Assembly: GCA_020086605.1 (NCBI GenBank)
Contig: JACBWW010000003.1
Coordinates: 584,348 to 648,347, forward strand
Origin: Lanius collurio
Lineage: Eukaryota; Chordata; Aves; Passeriformes; Laniidae
Reading direction: 5' to 3'
Length of the DNA: 64,000 nucleotides
Positions within the stretch are counted from its first letter, which is position 1, and each line of letters opens with the position of its first letter. The translations under genes and the position numbers were made by a program. The notes below the pieces were generated by a model. It was not told the DNA's origin. It saw only the letters and a program-made list of their open reading frames with translations, and ran no database searches. This document shows positions 48,061 to 59,919 of this stretch, piece by piece.

Positions 48061-50650
48061 CGTTTAAGCCCCAGCGACTTCTTTGTACAATAAATTTGAA
48101 CGGTATGGAGTTATATTGCAACCTGCTGAGAAGAAAATTGAAGATATGGAAATTGCATTTTGTGGCTGAAATGCAATTCAGACCAAAGATATTGTGAACT
48201 AGAGGGCTGAGAGAAATGGTTTGAAGGTCTGGAAAAGCAGAGCTGTGAAATCCTGTGCGGTAGTGTAGCCATCTAGTGATCATTTCAAGAAGACTCACTT
48301 TTTCTTGGGGAAATGTGATGCGGCACATTGAGAGACAGGGACAATGATGCTGGTAGAAATTAAAAAGTCAGGGCAAAGATCTGAGAGTAACAAGATGCTG
48401 TATGTGTTGGGGGTAACATTTACAAAGCTGGAAAACACAATTACAAGAGGCTGGTGAATCTGAAAGATCAAAAGTTTTATCTGCAGCATGCCTGCCACCT
48501 GCGAGAGCATTTGCACAATACAAGGATTCAAAAAAACCTCATCCAGAGAAGAGAGAGCTCACATGCCAGAAGATATTCAGAAGTGCTTGCAAATTGCAAG
48601 TGAGCACCTGAAGAGTAAGAATTGCACAGCAGGACCAAAATTCTCTGCCTGGTTGCTCACAGGATGCCTATTAAATTTCAGCTGGAAAAGAGAAATCTAA
48701 ATAGAAAGAAACACCTTTTTCTTAGGCCTCAGGTGGAAGGTTTTATTTTGTTCTCAGATAGAAAAAAATGAGAGATTCCTCCAAATGCAAACTCTCTCAG
48801 GGTATCAAGATTTGTATGTTTGTCTGATGCAGCAGGGCTAAATATTATATTGATGCATTTATCTCTAGGCAAAGCATAGTGTCAGTCAGCTACATGCTGC
48901 TGAAACCAAAAGCCCTGTGCCACTTTACACCACATGAGGAATCAAAAATCAGCAAGGCAAATCCAAAACTAAGAACTGAAGTCACTAAAGCAGAGCCATG
49001 ATGAAATGGTCCCATACCTTGGGTCCAGCCATGGCCTGTGCGTTATCCCTCCACAGTTTTCCTGTGAGCAATGTTCTATCCCACACCATCTCTGGTAGCT
49101 GAAGACCGGTTTAAGATCTGAAGCAGGAGGCTTAAGAGATCTGTCCACCCTTCAGTGTTTTTAACAATGGTCATTATGATTTCTCTGAGTGTTCTTGATA
49201 GGCGGACAGGCATAACAGGAGAATGTGGCACAAATTACAGTAATTAGCATAATAATTCAAACAAAAGGTTTAATAAAGGATTTCAGTATTCATACTACGG
49301 CAATGTACCCTATATTTCAGTTATAGGCAGGCAGAGAAAGTAAGTATTTCTTTTTTTCAGTACTGAATTCCACGTCCTTAGTCTTATCATTCTCACTTCA
49401 TGAAACAGGGAAAATAGAAGTGCTATCCTGTCTTATATCTGGGCTATTCTTCATTACATAAATTTTATTCTTCATTACTCTTAATGAAAACCATTTTTAT
49501 TCATCTTCTTTCTTGGGGACATAGAGATGCTGTCCCATTTGTGCCACTTCCCACATGCCTTTAAATGACCAGAGCGGCTGCTCCTTCTCTTGCTCTGCGC
49601 TTGAACATAACGTACGGACCAAACTCCTCTGGGACTTAGCATCACCAGCTATCCTGGTGCTATCCTGGGGGCTCTGTTGCTGTACCAGACCTCTCATTAT
49701 CCAGACAACATCCAAAGTCACCAGTGGGTTTTAAGGGCACTCAGGTCTAGCTGCATCTCTGATTTTTTTTGCTTATTCCTAGACTACTCTGGGTTCAGGC
49801 CATATATAACAAAAACACCGAAGTGACAATAATTGTGTAGTTTCCGCTGTGCTGTCACAACATTCAGAAGGTAGCTGTACCCATGGCGGTCTCTGCAACT
49901 CAGCTGGATGTTACATCCTTTCTCTTTTTGTCCTGTCTCTAGTTCTTATGATCCAGTAGAGACTTTGTGAAGCAAAACTCCTCAGCAGGTTGTGACAGGC
50001 ATCGAAACTCCTGCTGGTTAGTTCGGAGAGTTTGGACTTTCAGCTACTCTACAGAAGACAGAAATATCAGGGCCCAGTCTTAGAAAAGAAGGGGAAAGTA
50101 AGTATTACAGAGGAATGCTGGAGTTAAAAAGAGTAATTGTGTGTACAGTCATGGAGGCTTACTTAGAATTAGATATAGGAATTGTATTTATCCACTGCTG
50201 AACAACAAAGAAGCTAGCAATGTTAAACCTGAGATTAATTTCCTCCTCTCCTCTGCCCAACAGCTACATTAAATAAGCAGAGGAAAAAATATGAACTAAC
50301 AAAAAAAATCCCAATAACTGAGTATAATTCAAGTTTTAAGCCAGTCCTTGTACTTTTATTTATAAATCACTCCTGCTTCACCAGAATTTTCCAGGAATTG
50401 TTCACAGACTTCCACCAACTGTCTTGCTGGTCCTGCACATGACACTATAAATAGGGAAGAGGGCTCTTAATTTTCTCAGTCAAAGCAGCTTTCAGCAAGA
50501 GGATCCTAGCAGTGGCTGGTGGGTTATCTACCATGTGTCTTCTTCACACTTGCTATCTATCAGGAAGCAGCCTCTAATCCTATAAGCGTGATCTAAATGC
50601 TCCAGTTCTGGATGCATGACCTTGAATCTGGATGTATTGAAAAGGATTTA
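48061..50650. other. Unannotated non-coding DNA
   Basis: No gene, RNA or repeat was recognised. Short frames only. Confidence 0.55.
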
Positions 50651-50654
50651 GCTC

Positions 50655-50900
50655 AGCAAAGTCCAGCCTTATCAAGTAATTCAGTTCAGCCGGTAGAGCT
50701 AGACTCCTTATTTTTCACTTTTATGTCATCCACAAACTTTATTAGCAATGACTTTATATATTCTTACAAATAGCTGGGGTAATACAAAAGGAACTGAGCA
50801 AAAATTGACCCCTGGGGAACCCTTGGGGGTTAATACTTGAGATTTATTGGTGAGATGGTTTTATCCATTTAAAATGTGCTACTTTTAGTTTATCCACTGC
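50655..50900 (-). mobile_element. Ancient CR1-clade RT fragment
   Basis: On the minus strand this encodes a remnant of the reverse transcriptase between motifs B' and C. 'RVPQGSIFAQFLLYYP' (about 50780-50830, family pattern 'GVPQGS.LGP.LF') is followed by 'KFVDDIKVKNK' (about 50710-50745, family 'KFADDTKL'). The spacing between the two blocks fits a CR1 RT, with a frame change between them. The catalytic DD pair is retained. Strong decay elsewhere indicates an old copy. The 5' and 3' limits are approximate. Confidence 0.72.
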
Positions 50901-53508
50901 TAACATTTAATTAGACTTTTCTGTGACACTAATTCTGATGCCCGACACATGAGAAGGAGCACATCATGTGTGCATCATCAATGAAGTTATGGTCATATGA
51001 AGAAGCTAAGTTCCACAAGATGTGTTTTCCACAAAAACAGTATTGAAAGGCATCAGTTCTCTTCCTGTTTCTCTTCTCCTCTAATTATACCTTTTTCTTT
51101 TTAGACCATATTAATTGCTAGGTAAACCAAACTTTATTCACCTGTGGTTTCAAAGTATCTTTTTAAAAAATTGGTACAATCTTATGCAGTAAAGTTCATG
51201 TCTGAGCACACCCTTCTCTGACGTATTCTTCACAGTTTGCTCACAAACAATGTGTGATCTTCTTGTGTAAATGTTTTCTGAACTCCTGGGTGAAACTTAT
51301 TTGGTCATGTAAATTTTAAGATGCTCGCTGTTAGCAATGTCACTCTAGCATTTTCATTAGCTACTTTCAAAACAGAATTTCATTCTCACTGTGCCTCCCA
51401 AATGTATGACAAAGCACCTTCTCTTATCCATAATGAATATTCATTTAACAGTTCATTTTCTTTTCTGCAGTAGTGCCAGTTTTACCAAGTAATGAACCTG
51501 TGTTTTCTTAGGGGATGGCTTTCATTTCAGAATCTGAATTCTTATTGTCCTCAACCTCCTTGGCATATGTACATAGAAATGTTAATTACTCTGCACCCGT
51601 TTTGAGTGAGGTGGCTGTATATAATCCAGACAATTCCAAAACTGAAATAGAATTCAAAGTCAAAATGCACATGTTTTTTTCAGCCTTCAGTTTTTTCATT
51701 GCACGCAAAATCCCTTATATTCTACTTTTTTTTCATTTCAAAGTACTGTGTGCACTAGGAATATTTTGCTAGCATCTCCACAGAAATGATGTCATCCTAG
51801 CAGGAAAATTAAGTGTACCTTTGCTATTTTATGGCAAGCAGCAAATTTATTTATTTGATTTGACTCACTCATGGGAAATATTTTTCATGGAGAAAATCCC
51901 CTAGGCATTAATTCTACTAAAATAACCATAAAGAACATCTAACACATGGCCCTATAAATAGTTGAAAGTAAATATTTGTAGGATTATGTCATTACTCTAG
52001 CTAACCTGACAGCCATGCTTGCTACCATGCCACCCCCAGACATTTCCTTTCTCAGCCCCCTGGAATCCCAGCTTCACTCTCCACATCTGCCTTGCAGCCA
52101 GCAGCAAACCTGAGCTCTCAAGAGCAGAACTGGCCTCAGCTATAGGTCCCACATGTGCCATTTTGCCTGGGGTGCTGGAACAGCCTCCTGGCTGGCAGGG
52201 CTGGAGGCATGAACTTCCCCAGCAGCAAGCCCTCTGCTTGCTGCTTCATTCCTTCCTCCTTTCCCAATTCTACCCCGTTGCATCATCATTTTACTGCTCA
52301 CAAAATCTGGCAAGGATGGCTTATCCCCAGAGTGGTCTCAACTCACATGCTTCATGGTGGCTGAGGACACTATAAAGGTTGATCCCAAGCACTGGCATGC
52401 ATAACCCCAAGTTATAAAGATCATGAATATGGATATCAAACACCCCAGAGCAGAGAAGTGAAAATACAAATAGAAACAGGAGTGCAATGCAAGCTGAAGT
52501 CACCAAAACCGTGATGAACCAACATGGCACAACTCCAATGTAACTGACAATGCACAGACTACTTTTTGGATGAGCACTTTGGCTATGGACAGCACCTTTG
52601 TTTCTCAGGGTGCACTAGGGAATGATAAGGCAACAAAGATTGCATAAAAGTCACATCATTGCCAGCAACAAACTCAGAGAGAATTATTAGATGTGGAAGT
52701 TTGCCAAATGCTGACAATAAATAACCACTTCCAGTGAGGATCACTTCTTTTCCACTACTTTCTGCACCCTCTAAGGGACATCTTACAGTCTGTAGAATGA
52801 AAGGTTAGGTTTTTGTGTTACCTGACCCACTAGCAGATCCCACTGTCTTGAAAGTTAACTAAGGCAAATCCACTTCAACTCCTTGCCACCAGTCTCCCAT
52901 CAAAGCCACACTTCCCCAGAGAGAAATGACACTTTCTGGTCCACAAACCCATTTGTCAATGGTGAGTGACTCAAAGTAATGTTTGTCATGGGCACAACTC
53001 TCCCTTTTCATCTCCAGCTTCTGGGCAGAAATATTAATCTCTTCTCTCTTCCCTTGACTGCTTAAAACCCTTTTCTCTGCTCTTCACCTTTAATATCTCT
53101 GTCTTGGCAGTGTAGGGAATGAAAACCGAAGCGGTGCTGAACAGAAAATGTTACTTCTATACTCCCACTGCAAAAACAATCAGTTCTGTTACATTGACCA
53201 TGATCACATCAATCACTGAATATATCAAGTTATGATATTCCTTGTTTTGAACTGTGATATATACAGTCCTAGGAAGATAGTATTCGATTTTTTTTATTCC
53301 TGTATTGGGTATTAGAAATGGTCCTGAATGGCAAATTCAGATGCAGACCCTTAGCTGCTCTGCAGTTTAAAGTGTTTGGTTTACAAGTTCTGGTTCAGGT
53401 GCCTCTTCTGTACAGTGGATACTAAACCCAGCAGGTTGTTAACAGCCACTCTGCTTTCCATATAATACAGAGAAACCTTTCCCATTGCCCCCTCTGGCCA
53501 CCCTTCAC
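50901..53508. other. Unannotated non-coding DNA
   Basis: No gene or repeat was recognised. A somewhat G+C-richer segment at 52020-52330 gives overlapping frames without domains. Confidence 0.55.
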
Positions 53509-53533
53509 AAAAAAAAAAAAAAAAAAAAAAAAA
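53509..53533. repeat. Poly-A run (25)
   Basis: An uninterrupted homopolymer. No retrocopy body or target-site duplication is recognisable next to it. Confidence 0.92.
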
Positions 53534-56500
53534 GTGAGAAAGAAAAATCAATGTGATAATTTATCTACACTGCCTGAAAACTCACAACAAACACACACCA
53601 CAAATAACCAAGTGAAACAGAGAGAGGGAACTTAATAGTGACAAAGAAACTCATGTGCAATTTAGTACAGTCTACACTCCTGTTTCCCTCTGCAGCACAA
53701 AGCAACATACCACCTCAGTATGGCCATATTTCTTCATGAAAAATGTTCTATTAAAAAAAGAAAAACAACAAAAACCTTTCTCCACTATTCTGTGTCTCTC
53801 TGCTGCATTAGCCTTTCTCTTGATTTTCTGTGTGCTCATCTGCATTCATTTCTCTCCCTGATTTGCCTTTTTTTTAAAAAAGGGAACCTCTGAGCCAAGG
53901 CATATCGGTTAATCTAACCCATCTATCAACAGTTCCTGAGCCACCTCTTCAACCTATGCAGCCAGGGACTTTAGCCAGGTTTTTATCATTTTTATGTGCA
54001 CTGCTGCCACCCGCTGTCACAAGGTCACCCTTGGAAATGATGCTATGCCTCAGTGGGTACTTTTTCACCTAATAAAATATACAGCTCACTGTATATCAAT
54101 CAGATAATCTAGGGACCAAATACTGAACAGTCAAAGGGGGGTAAATGCTTCCCTCTGGATCAATTTTTGACTGCATAGCAAGGATAACCTCTTTGCCAAT
54201 GAGAGAGACAGAAAGTCCAGCATTAGACTGTGGGGAGCCTTTTCTGTAATTTTGGAAGCACAACCTCTCTTTGCTCTCACACATTCGAGAGTTTGAACGC
54301 AAAAGGCTAGGAACAAGGCATGTGACAGACCCAACTGTCCCAGCAAATTTCACACCCACCATTCAGGCACTGTTTGGCCCATGAGCTCTCCTCGCACATG
54401 GAGCAGCATTTGGACTGACCTCTGCAGGGTTTGGAGCTGATCCTGAAATCAGGACTGAAAACTCACTGAATAGAACATACCTGGGGAGAGAGCCCGCTCC
54501 AGTAAAATGCATTTTGGAGCTCTCGTTGCACAGTTCTGGAGTTGGCTGCTGGTTTTACAAGCAAACAAGCAACAATTAAGGGTCAATTTTCTTTAGCCAT
54601 TCTGTTTGTTGCAGAGATTCCCTGGACATAGAAAAGGCACTTGGCAGATGTACAGTCAGGTTTCTGGTGACCTCTTTTTCCCGTAAATTAATGTCTGTCT
54701 CTCCTTTTCTTTATATACATTTATCTAGAAGCCAAAAAGCCAGAAAAAAAAAGAACATCAGGAATATATACCTCCCAATTTATATAAATCACACAGATAT
54801 AAAATATTTCAGAGGGAAAGAATTTAAAAAGAAAGTCAGTATCTTTAAAGAAGTTTTGGGTTGAAATCAAGTCAAGGGCCACCACACCAGGAGGAGAAGG
54901 CAAGAATGGAACATTTGCTGCTGCTGCTCGTAGGACCATGTCTCAGCTCACACTAGCATCAGCATCAGCAAGTCTGGTAACACAGTGCATCTGGTGGGCA
55001 GGCACAAGTCCAGCCCACGGTCCCACAGAGCTCACCCACATCTGGACTACTCCTTCTGCTAGCTGGGCAGACACTGGACTCGAGCTGTCTTTGGAGCATC
55101 AGCTCTGGACACATAGCCCAAACACTGGCTGTAGATGGTGGCAGCTCTGAATTCCTGTTTGTGCCCAGCCCCAGCCAGCACCTAGCCCAGCACTCCAATC
55201 CCTGCAACCACACCACTATCCCAAGAGGATCTAGGAGTCCCTATACAAAACTTTTCTCTCTGTCTGGCTGTCAACTCACCTCCCCTGGTACTCCCCTAGT
55301 TCAGATAGGCAATGAGCTTCCTGTGTCCCAGAGCCAGCAGAATCAATCCCTTCCCAGCAGGACCAGTGCCTGCTAATAGCATGAGATGTTTCTCACAAGC
55401 ATTACTAGCCAGTTCCATGCTGTTTTAAATGAAACACTTCCATTAATGCTACAGGTAGGCTCCAAATACAAAGTTGGCTGCTGGATCAGAATGTGACCTA
55501 AATTTGGGGGCAGCTTGTTAACAAAGGTGAGCCCAAGCTAGTATGCCTTTCCGCTAAGTAGACAGAAATCCCTTCCTCTCTATTTAAGGGGCAGGAAAGG
55601 CCTTTGTAGGCAGTGAAGCCAAGTCCAGGTTTGTTACAGCATGACTGCTCTGCAGTCAGATCTGGGGGCCTCGCTCGGTCTCTGAACAGCACAGGGAGAC
55701 CCCTCCTCGGCATTATCCAAGTAGGAGGTAGCCGAGGGCAACAGCCTTACAAAGGTGGAAAAAATTACTGCTTAAAGGTCAGTCACAGACACAGATCTTT
55801 GTTTTCCCATGTCCTGGAGGATGGCAAAATTGAGTCCTGTAGAGTACATCTGCTAGGTCCTTTCCTCCCTGCTTGGCCCCAGCAAAGGTTTGTCATGGTG
55901 CTTAACCAAAACTTGCACTCCAGCACTGCTGGCAAGCAGGGAGGAGAGAAGATGGTCAGCCCTTTCTTACAGCTGGGAGGCAAGGACACACAGCAGAACA
56001 GCAGGTGGGAGGGCCAGGAATGAGGGCTGGAGATTGGATAAGCTCCTGTGTGTCAAACATCCCATCCAGCAGCCTTTGCATCCCAGGGACTGCACATCCA
56101 GGACTGCCACAGAGAAAAGTTGAGGCCCACCTCTCATCCCTGATCTTCACCACCTTCAAATCCACAGGAAGGCAACACCCAGGGGCTGGGCACACAGAGG
56201 TGTTGGAGATGTTCCTTTTAATCTGAGTCAGAATAAGAGGGAGGTCCAAGTCCAAGAGGAAAACTGAGCAAGCAGCAGATGTTTCTCTCAGATGAGGTAC
56301 TAAAAAGAAGCATACAGACAAGACAAGGCATTTCTCTGTGTAGTAAATAAATTAAATACTTTCCCTACTGGTCAGAGTAGGGGTCAGTTCTCGACAACAG
56401 CACAGTTTCTGGCACAAAAAAAAAATCATGACAAAGGTAAGAAAGCAAACAAAAGTCAGCTTTTTAGGCATGCAAGCAAATAAGCATAATACTTTAAATT

Positions 56501-58159
56501 CACCTACAGATGTAGCTGTAAAATCACTTCTAAGGGCAGGGTTAGATGATTCCCATCTCACCATTGTTCTACTCCAAATAATTAATTGAGTTTATTCAAT
56601 GGATTTTCTATGAAAGACTTAGAGGGTAAAGAACACAGCTAAGTTTGCAAAGCACTGTGTAAATCCACAGTACTATAAGAAGATTTATTAACACAAACAA
56701 ATAATTTTTTCCTCTATGCCCAGATCTCCTAAGACACAAACTAAAGAAATGGTGCAGGAAAATGCGGGTCAGCTCTCTGGAATTTTATCAGTGTGTACTG
56801 AGCACTACTGTCTGATCTATTCAGCCCCTTATGTCAATCATTAGCCATCAGTTTTGCTCCAGTGAGCAGCTCCCCTCCAGCACCAGCACCATGACTCCTC
56901 ATCTCTGGGATGCAGCTCTCCTCTCCACTTTCTCTTCCTGTGACTCAAAATGAGAGGGGCTGGGACATTAAATCTGCACTTATCTGTTTTTCTCTCTGAC
57001 ACCAAACCTTATTTTATCATCCTCTTCATCCTGTCACTTAAAGAGACTGCAGAGATAGACTTTTCCAGGCATCAGCCTATGCAGAAATGTAGAAGGAAAG
57101 GGTCTAGGACTGGCATACCATGGTGGGAGTTGTTCTGTGTCTCTGCCTCCAAGGGAACGAGAAACCGCTGGACTGCATGTAGATCAAATACTTGTCAGCA
57201 TTGCAATATTTTAAATCTCCTGCTTCTCTCTTAAAAACATCAGGGAGTCCTTTTTGTCCCTCCCATACTGCCTCTATGAATCCTAAAAAGTGAAATTGAG
57301 TAATTGGGTAACACCAAACACGGCTTCAAGTCTGCCAGAATAGGTACAGGGGACTTGTACCAGAGCTTTTCAGGAGAGCAACATTACCAGCACAGCTCTG
57401 GGCACTAAGGGGTAAATTTTCTTCATTTTCTCCTCCTGATGGAATGGATATAATTTCCATAAAGACTAAAACATTCAATGAGCCAGATCAGTTGTCATCT
57501 GGTGAGGGCACTTGGCTCAGAGGAGAAACCCTTATGTTCCAGACTTTGTTCCAATAAACATTAAACTGCTTTACAGATACTGGAAACCATTAGCTGGAGA
57601 GATAACATTTGTCCATCCCAGGATACTGCCTGATTCATGGTGTTTGCTAGGGGAGTCTCCAGAGACCTGCATGGACAAATGATCTCCCATGAAAGATGAG
57701 GTTAAACTCATGAGGGATTCTCCATGTGCTCCAAGCAGCAGAAGAGGTGACTTCACATTCAGTTATATGGGTGAAGAGGCAATCATAATTCACAACAACC
57801 TGCAAGATGTATCTAAACCCAGAATTTGCTACATTTGTCTTGATTTTGCCAAGGGATGCTCAGAATAGAAATAAAATTAAATTATTTGAAAGAGCACTTC
57901 TTTTGTTCCAAGCTGCAATCAATGGTTTTCATTTCATCGGGAGTAAAATAGAACATTGTCTTTCTGGACTCGATCAAAGCAGTTTTTATTTTATCCCCAT
58001 TCCAAAGGAAAAAGTTTCCCTACTCACTCATGAGAGAGAATGTCTTCTACAGAGGCAGTATCCTCACCAGTTTTTGCAAAGATGCAACATTAAATACACA
58101 GTGTACTATGGATGCCTAAGCAAACCAGACAAGAGTTCTCAAAAAAACCAGACAGGTTC
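53534..58159. other. Unannotated non-coding DNA
   Basis: No gene was recognised. A T8/A7 block lies near 53868-53882. The 54900-56300 part is richer in G+C and gives frames of up to 136 codons on both strands, none with a recognisable domain. A 'GCAAAGCACTGTGTAAATCC' phrase near 56648 weakly recalls a MIR 3' tail. Confidence 0.5.
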
Positions 58160-58172
58160 TTTTTTTTTTTTT
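58160..58172. repeat. Poly-T run (13)
   Basis: An uninterrupted T homopolymer. Confidence 0.9.
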
Positions 58173-58410
58173 ATAATGAAGATATTTTCACAGGAACATT
58201 ACCTTCAAATAAGTTTGAGAAAGATGAAACTTGGATGGGGGCTAGGGTGCAGTTTCAAATGCCACAGTTTGTTTTGGTAATATTTAAATATATAATTTTG
58301 GATTCAGCAGATTATTGGGTCACATTCTGCCTATTATCATATTTTAAAATTGTGCATACCCATTTTATAAAACGTTACGTCATTTACTATTTGGACATGA
58401 CCAAAAAAGG

Positions 58411-58429
58411 AAAAAAAAAAAAAAAAAAA
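58411..58429. repeat. Poly-A run (19)
   Basis: An uninterrupted A homopolymer preceded by AAAAAAGG. No retrocopy is recognisable. Confidence 0.9.
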
Positions 58430-59903
58430 GCTTGATATTATCAAAACTCATGGGTATTTCCAAACTGCTCTTTCTTTAATTTGCATGCTGCAGAAATAGT
58501 CACAATTTTCTACTTTCCTGTCCATTTTGAAAGAAAATAAATTTGGAACTATTTCCTAAGGGATAGGATTGTTATAATCCATAATGCTGCAGTAGAAATG
58601 TGGCAGTAATGCTTCTCATCTTGTGGATTATGACACATTCTAACTGCTGGAGCTGTAGGCAATGCTCTTGGGGCAGACTGATGGGCAGGAATTATGTTTG
58701 TGGGCACAGCAGAGCACTGTGCAGGCGCAGACTTGTGGCTGTGGTGAGGAGGATGCACCTCTGGGCAGACACAAAGCACAATTCCCGTGCTGCCTGCTGT
58801 CCTGGTGGCTCAGGCAGCAACACCTGCGAGCAGCAATCCCCACTGCCGACCCTCCCAAGAAAGTGGAATCCCATATGGCTCATGGGAAAGAGGAGGCCTC
58901 ACTCTAAGGCTTCTTTTAAAAAGGAGCCATATGACAGGGGGATCTTATGGGTGTTATTTCATCATCCCCCAGTAAATTGCAATAAGTTCACAACAGCAGC
59001 CTCCTTTACCAAGCTTTTCTGTGCAGTTATACTTTCTCCTTTCACAAAAAACTTGGACCTCATGCTATGACAACACTGGATACAACAGAAATGCTTTTCA
59101 AGGGCTTGCTTTTAAAGCACATAAGCTGCCCAGTCCTTGGTTTCCAGCAGAGGTTCCTCCTTAAGGCTAGCTGGAGATCTTCTGGTGTCTGCCTTCAGTC
59201 ACCAGGACTTCCCTGATATAATTTTCAGTCAAAAACCCAAAATCCACTACCATGTTGACATGGCAGAAACATGTCCAATTTGACATGATTTTCATCTAGA
59301 GCTCAGGAATAGGTGCTCAGGTAGTCTTCCCACCCCAAACAAGAGGCAGTGTAGGGGAGGGAAACCCAGTTAGCTCCCAGACCACCTGAGGGGACCCACA
59401 GTTTACAAACAGACTCAGCAGAGACTCTCCAGAGAGGCCTTCAGCACCCAGCAGCTCTTCAGCCACAGCACAGCCCCTCCTTGCTTTCAAGGCAGTCTTT
59501 ACTTCAATATAAAATCCACCACAACAGATTTTGTGTCAGGACTGGAGGTATAGCAGGAGGGTGGATTGTTCTGCTTTGTTGGTTCTTTATTCACTGAAGA
59601 CAGGTTCATTCTCTGAAATAATCTGCAGATGGCAATGATTATAACAATGTACATAGGAAATAATAACACATACCATTTTCTGTGTCCAGTGATGGGACAT
59701 GAACTGAGAATACAGCTGCATTGGGCTCAAATTTATATTATTTTCTGTTTCCCTCTTGGCTGCTACTCTGACTTTGTGAAAACACAAATCCAAGCATGAG
59801 TTGAGGATACAAAGTTGGAATACAATCTGGGAAAGGGGATAGTGTGCAGCTGAGAGATCTGTCAGAGTAAGAAGCATTCTAAATAGGAAAACACACAAAA
59901 TAG
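58430..59903. other. Unannotated non-coding DNA
   Basis: No gene or repeat was recognised. The heavily overlapping frames at 58600-59070 (156 codons plus, several minus) reflect a stop-poor G+C-richer patch. Confidence 0.5.
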
Positions 59904-59919
59904 AAAAAAAAAAAAAAAA
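59904..59919. repeat. Poly-A run (16)
   Basis: An uninterrupted A homopolymer. Confidence 0.9.

Noticed and set aside
56640..56690. MIR 3' tail-like phrase
   Set aside because: The match is a single short phrase, too little to call a repeat.
57807..58280. 157-codon plus-strand frame
   Set aside because: It runs through a poly-T tract giving a phenylalanine run. No recognisable family or supporting signals.
58600..59070. 156-codon plus-strand frame with several antisense frames
   Set aside because: Open in many frames at once, typical of a stop-poor patch. No domain.
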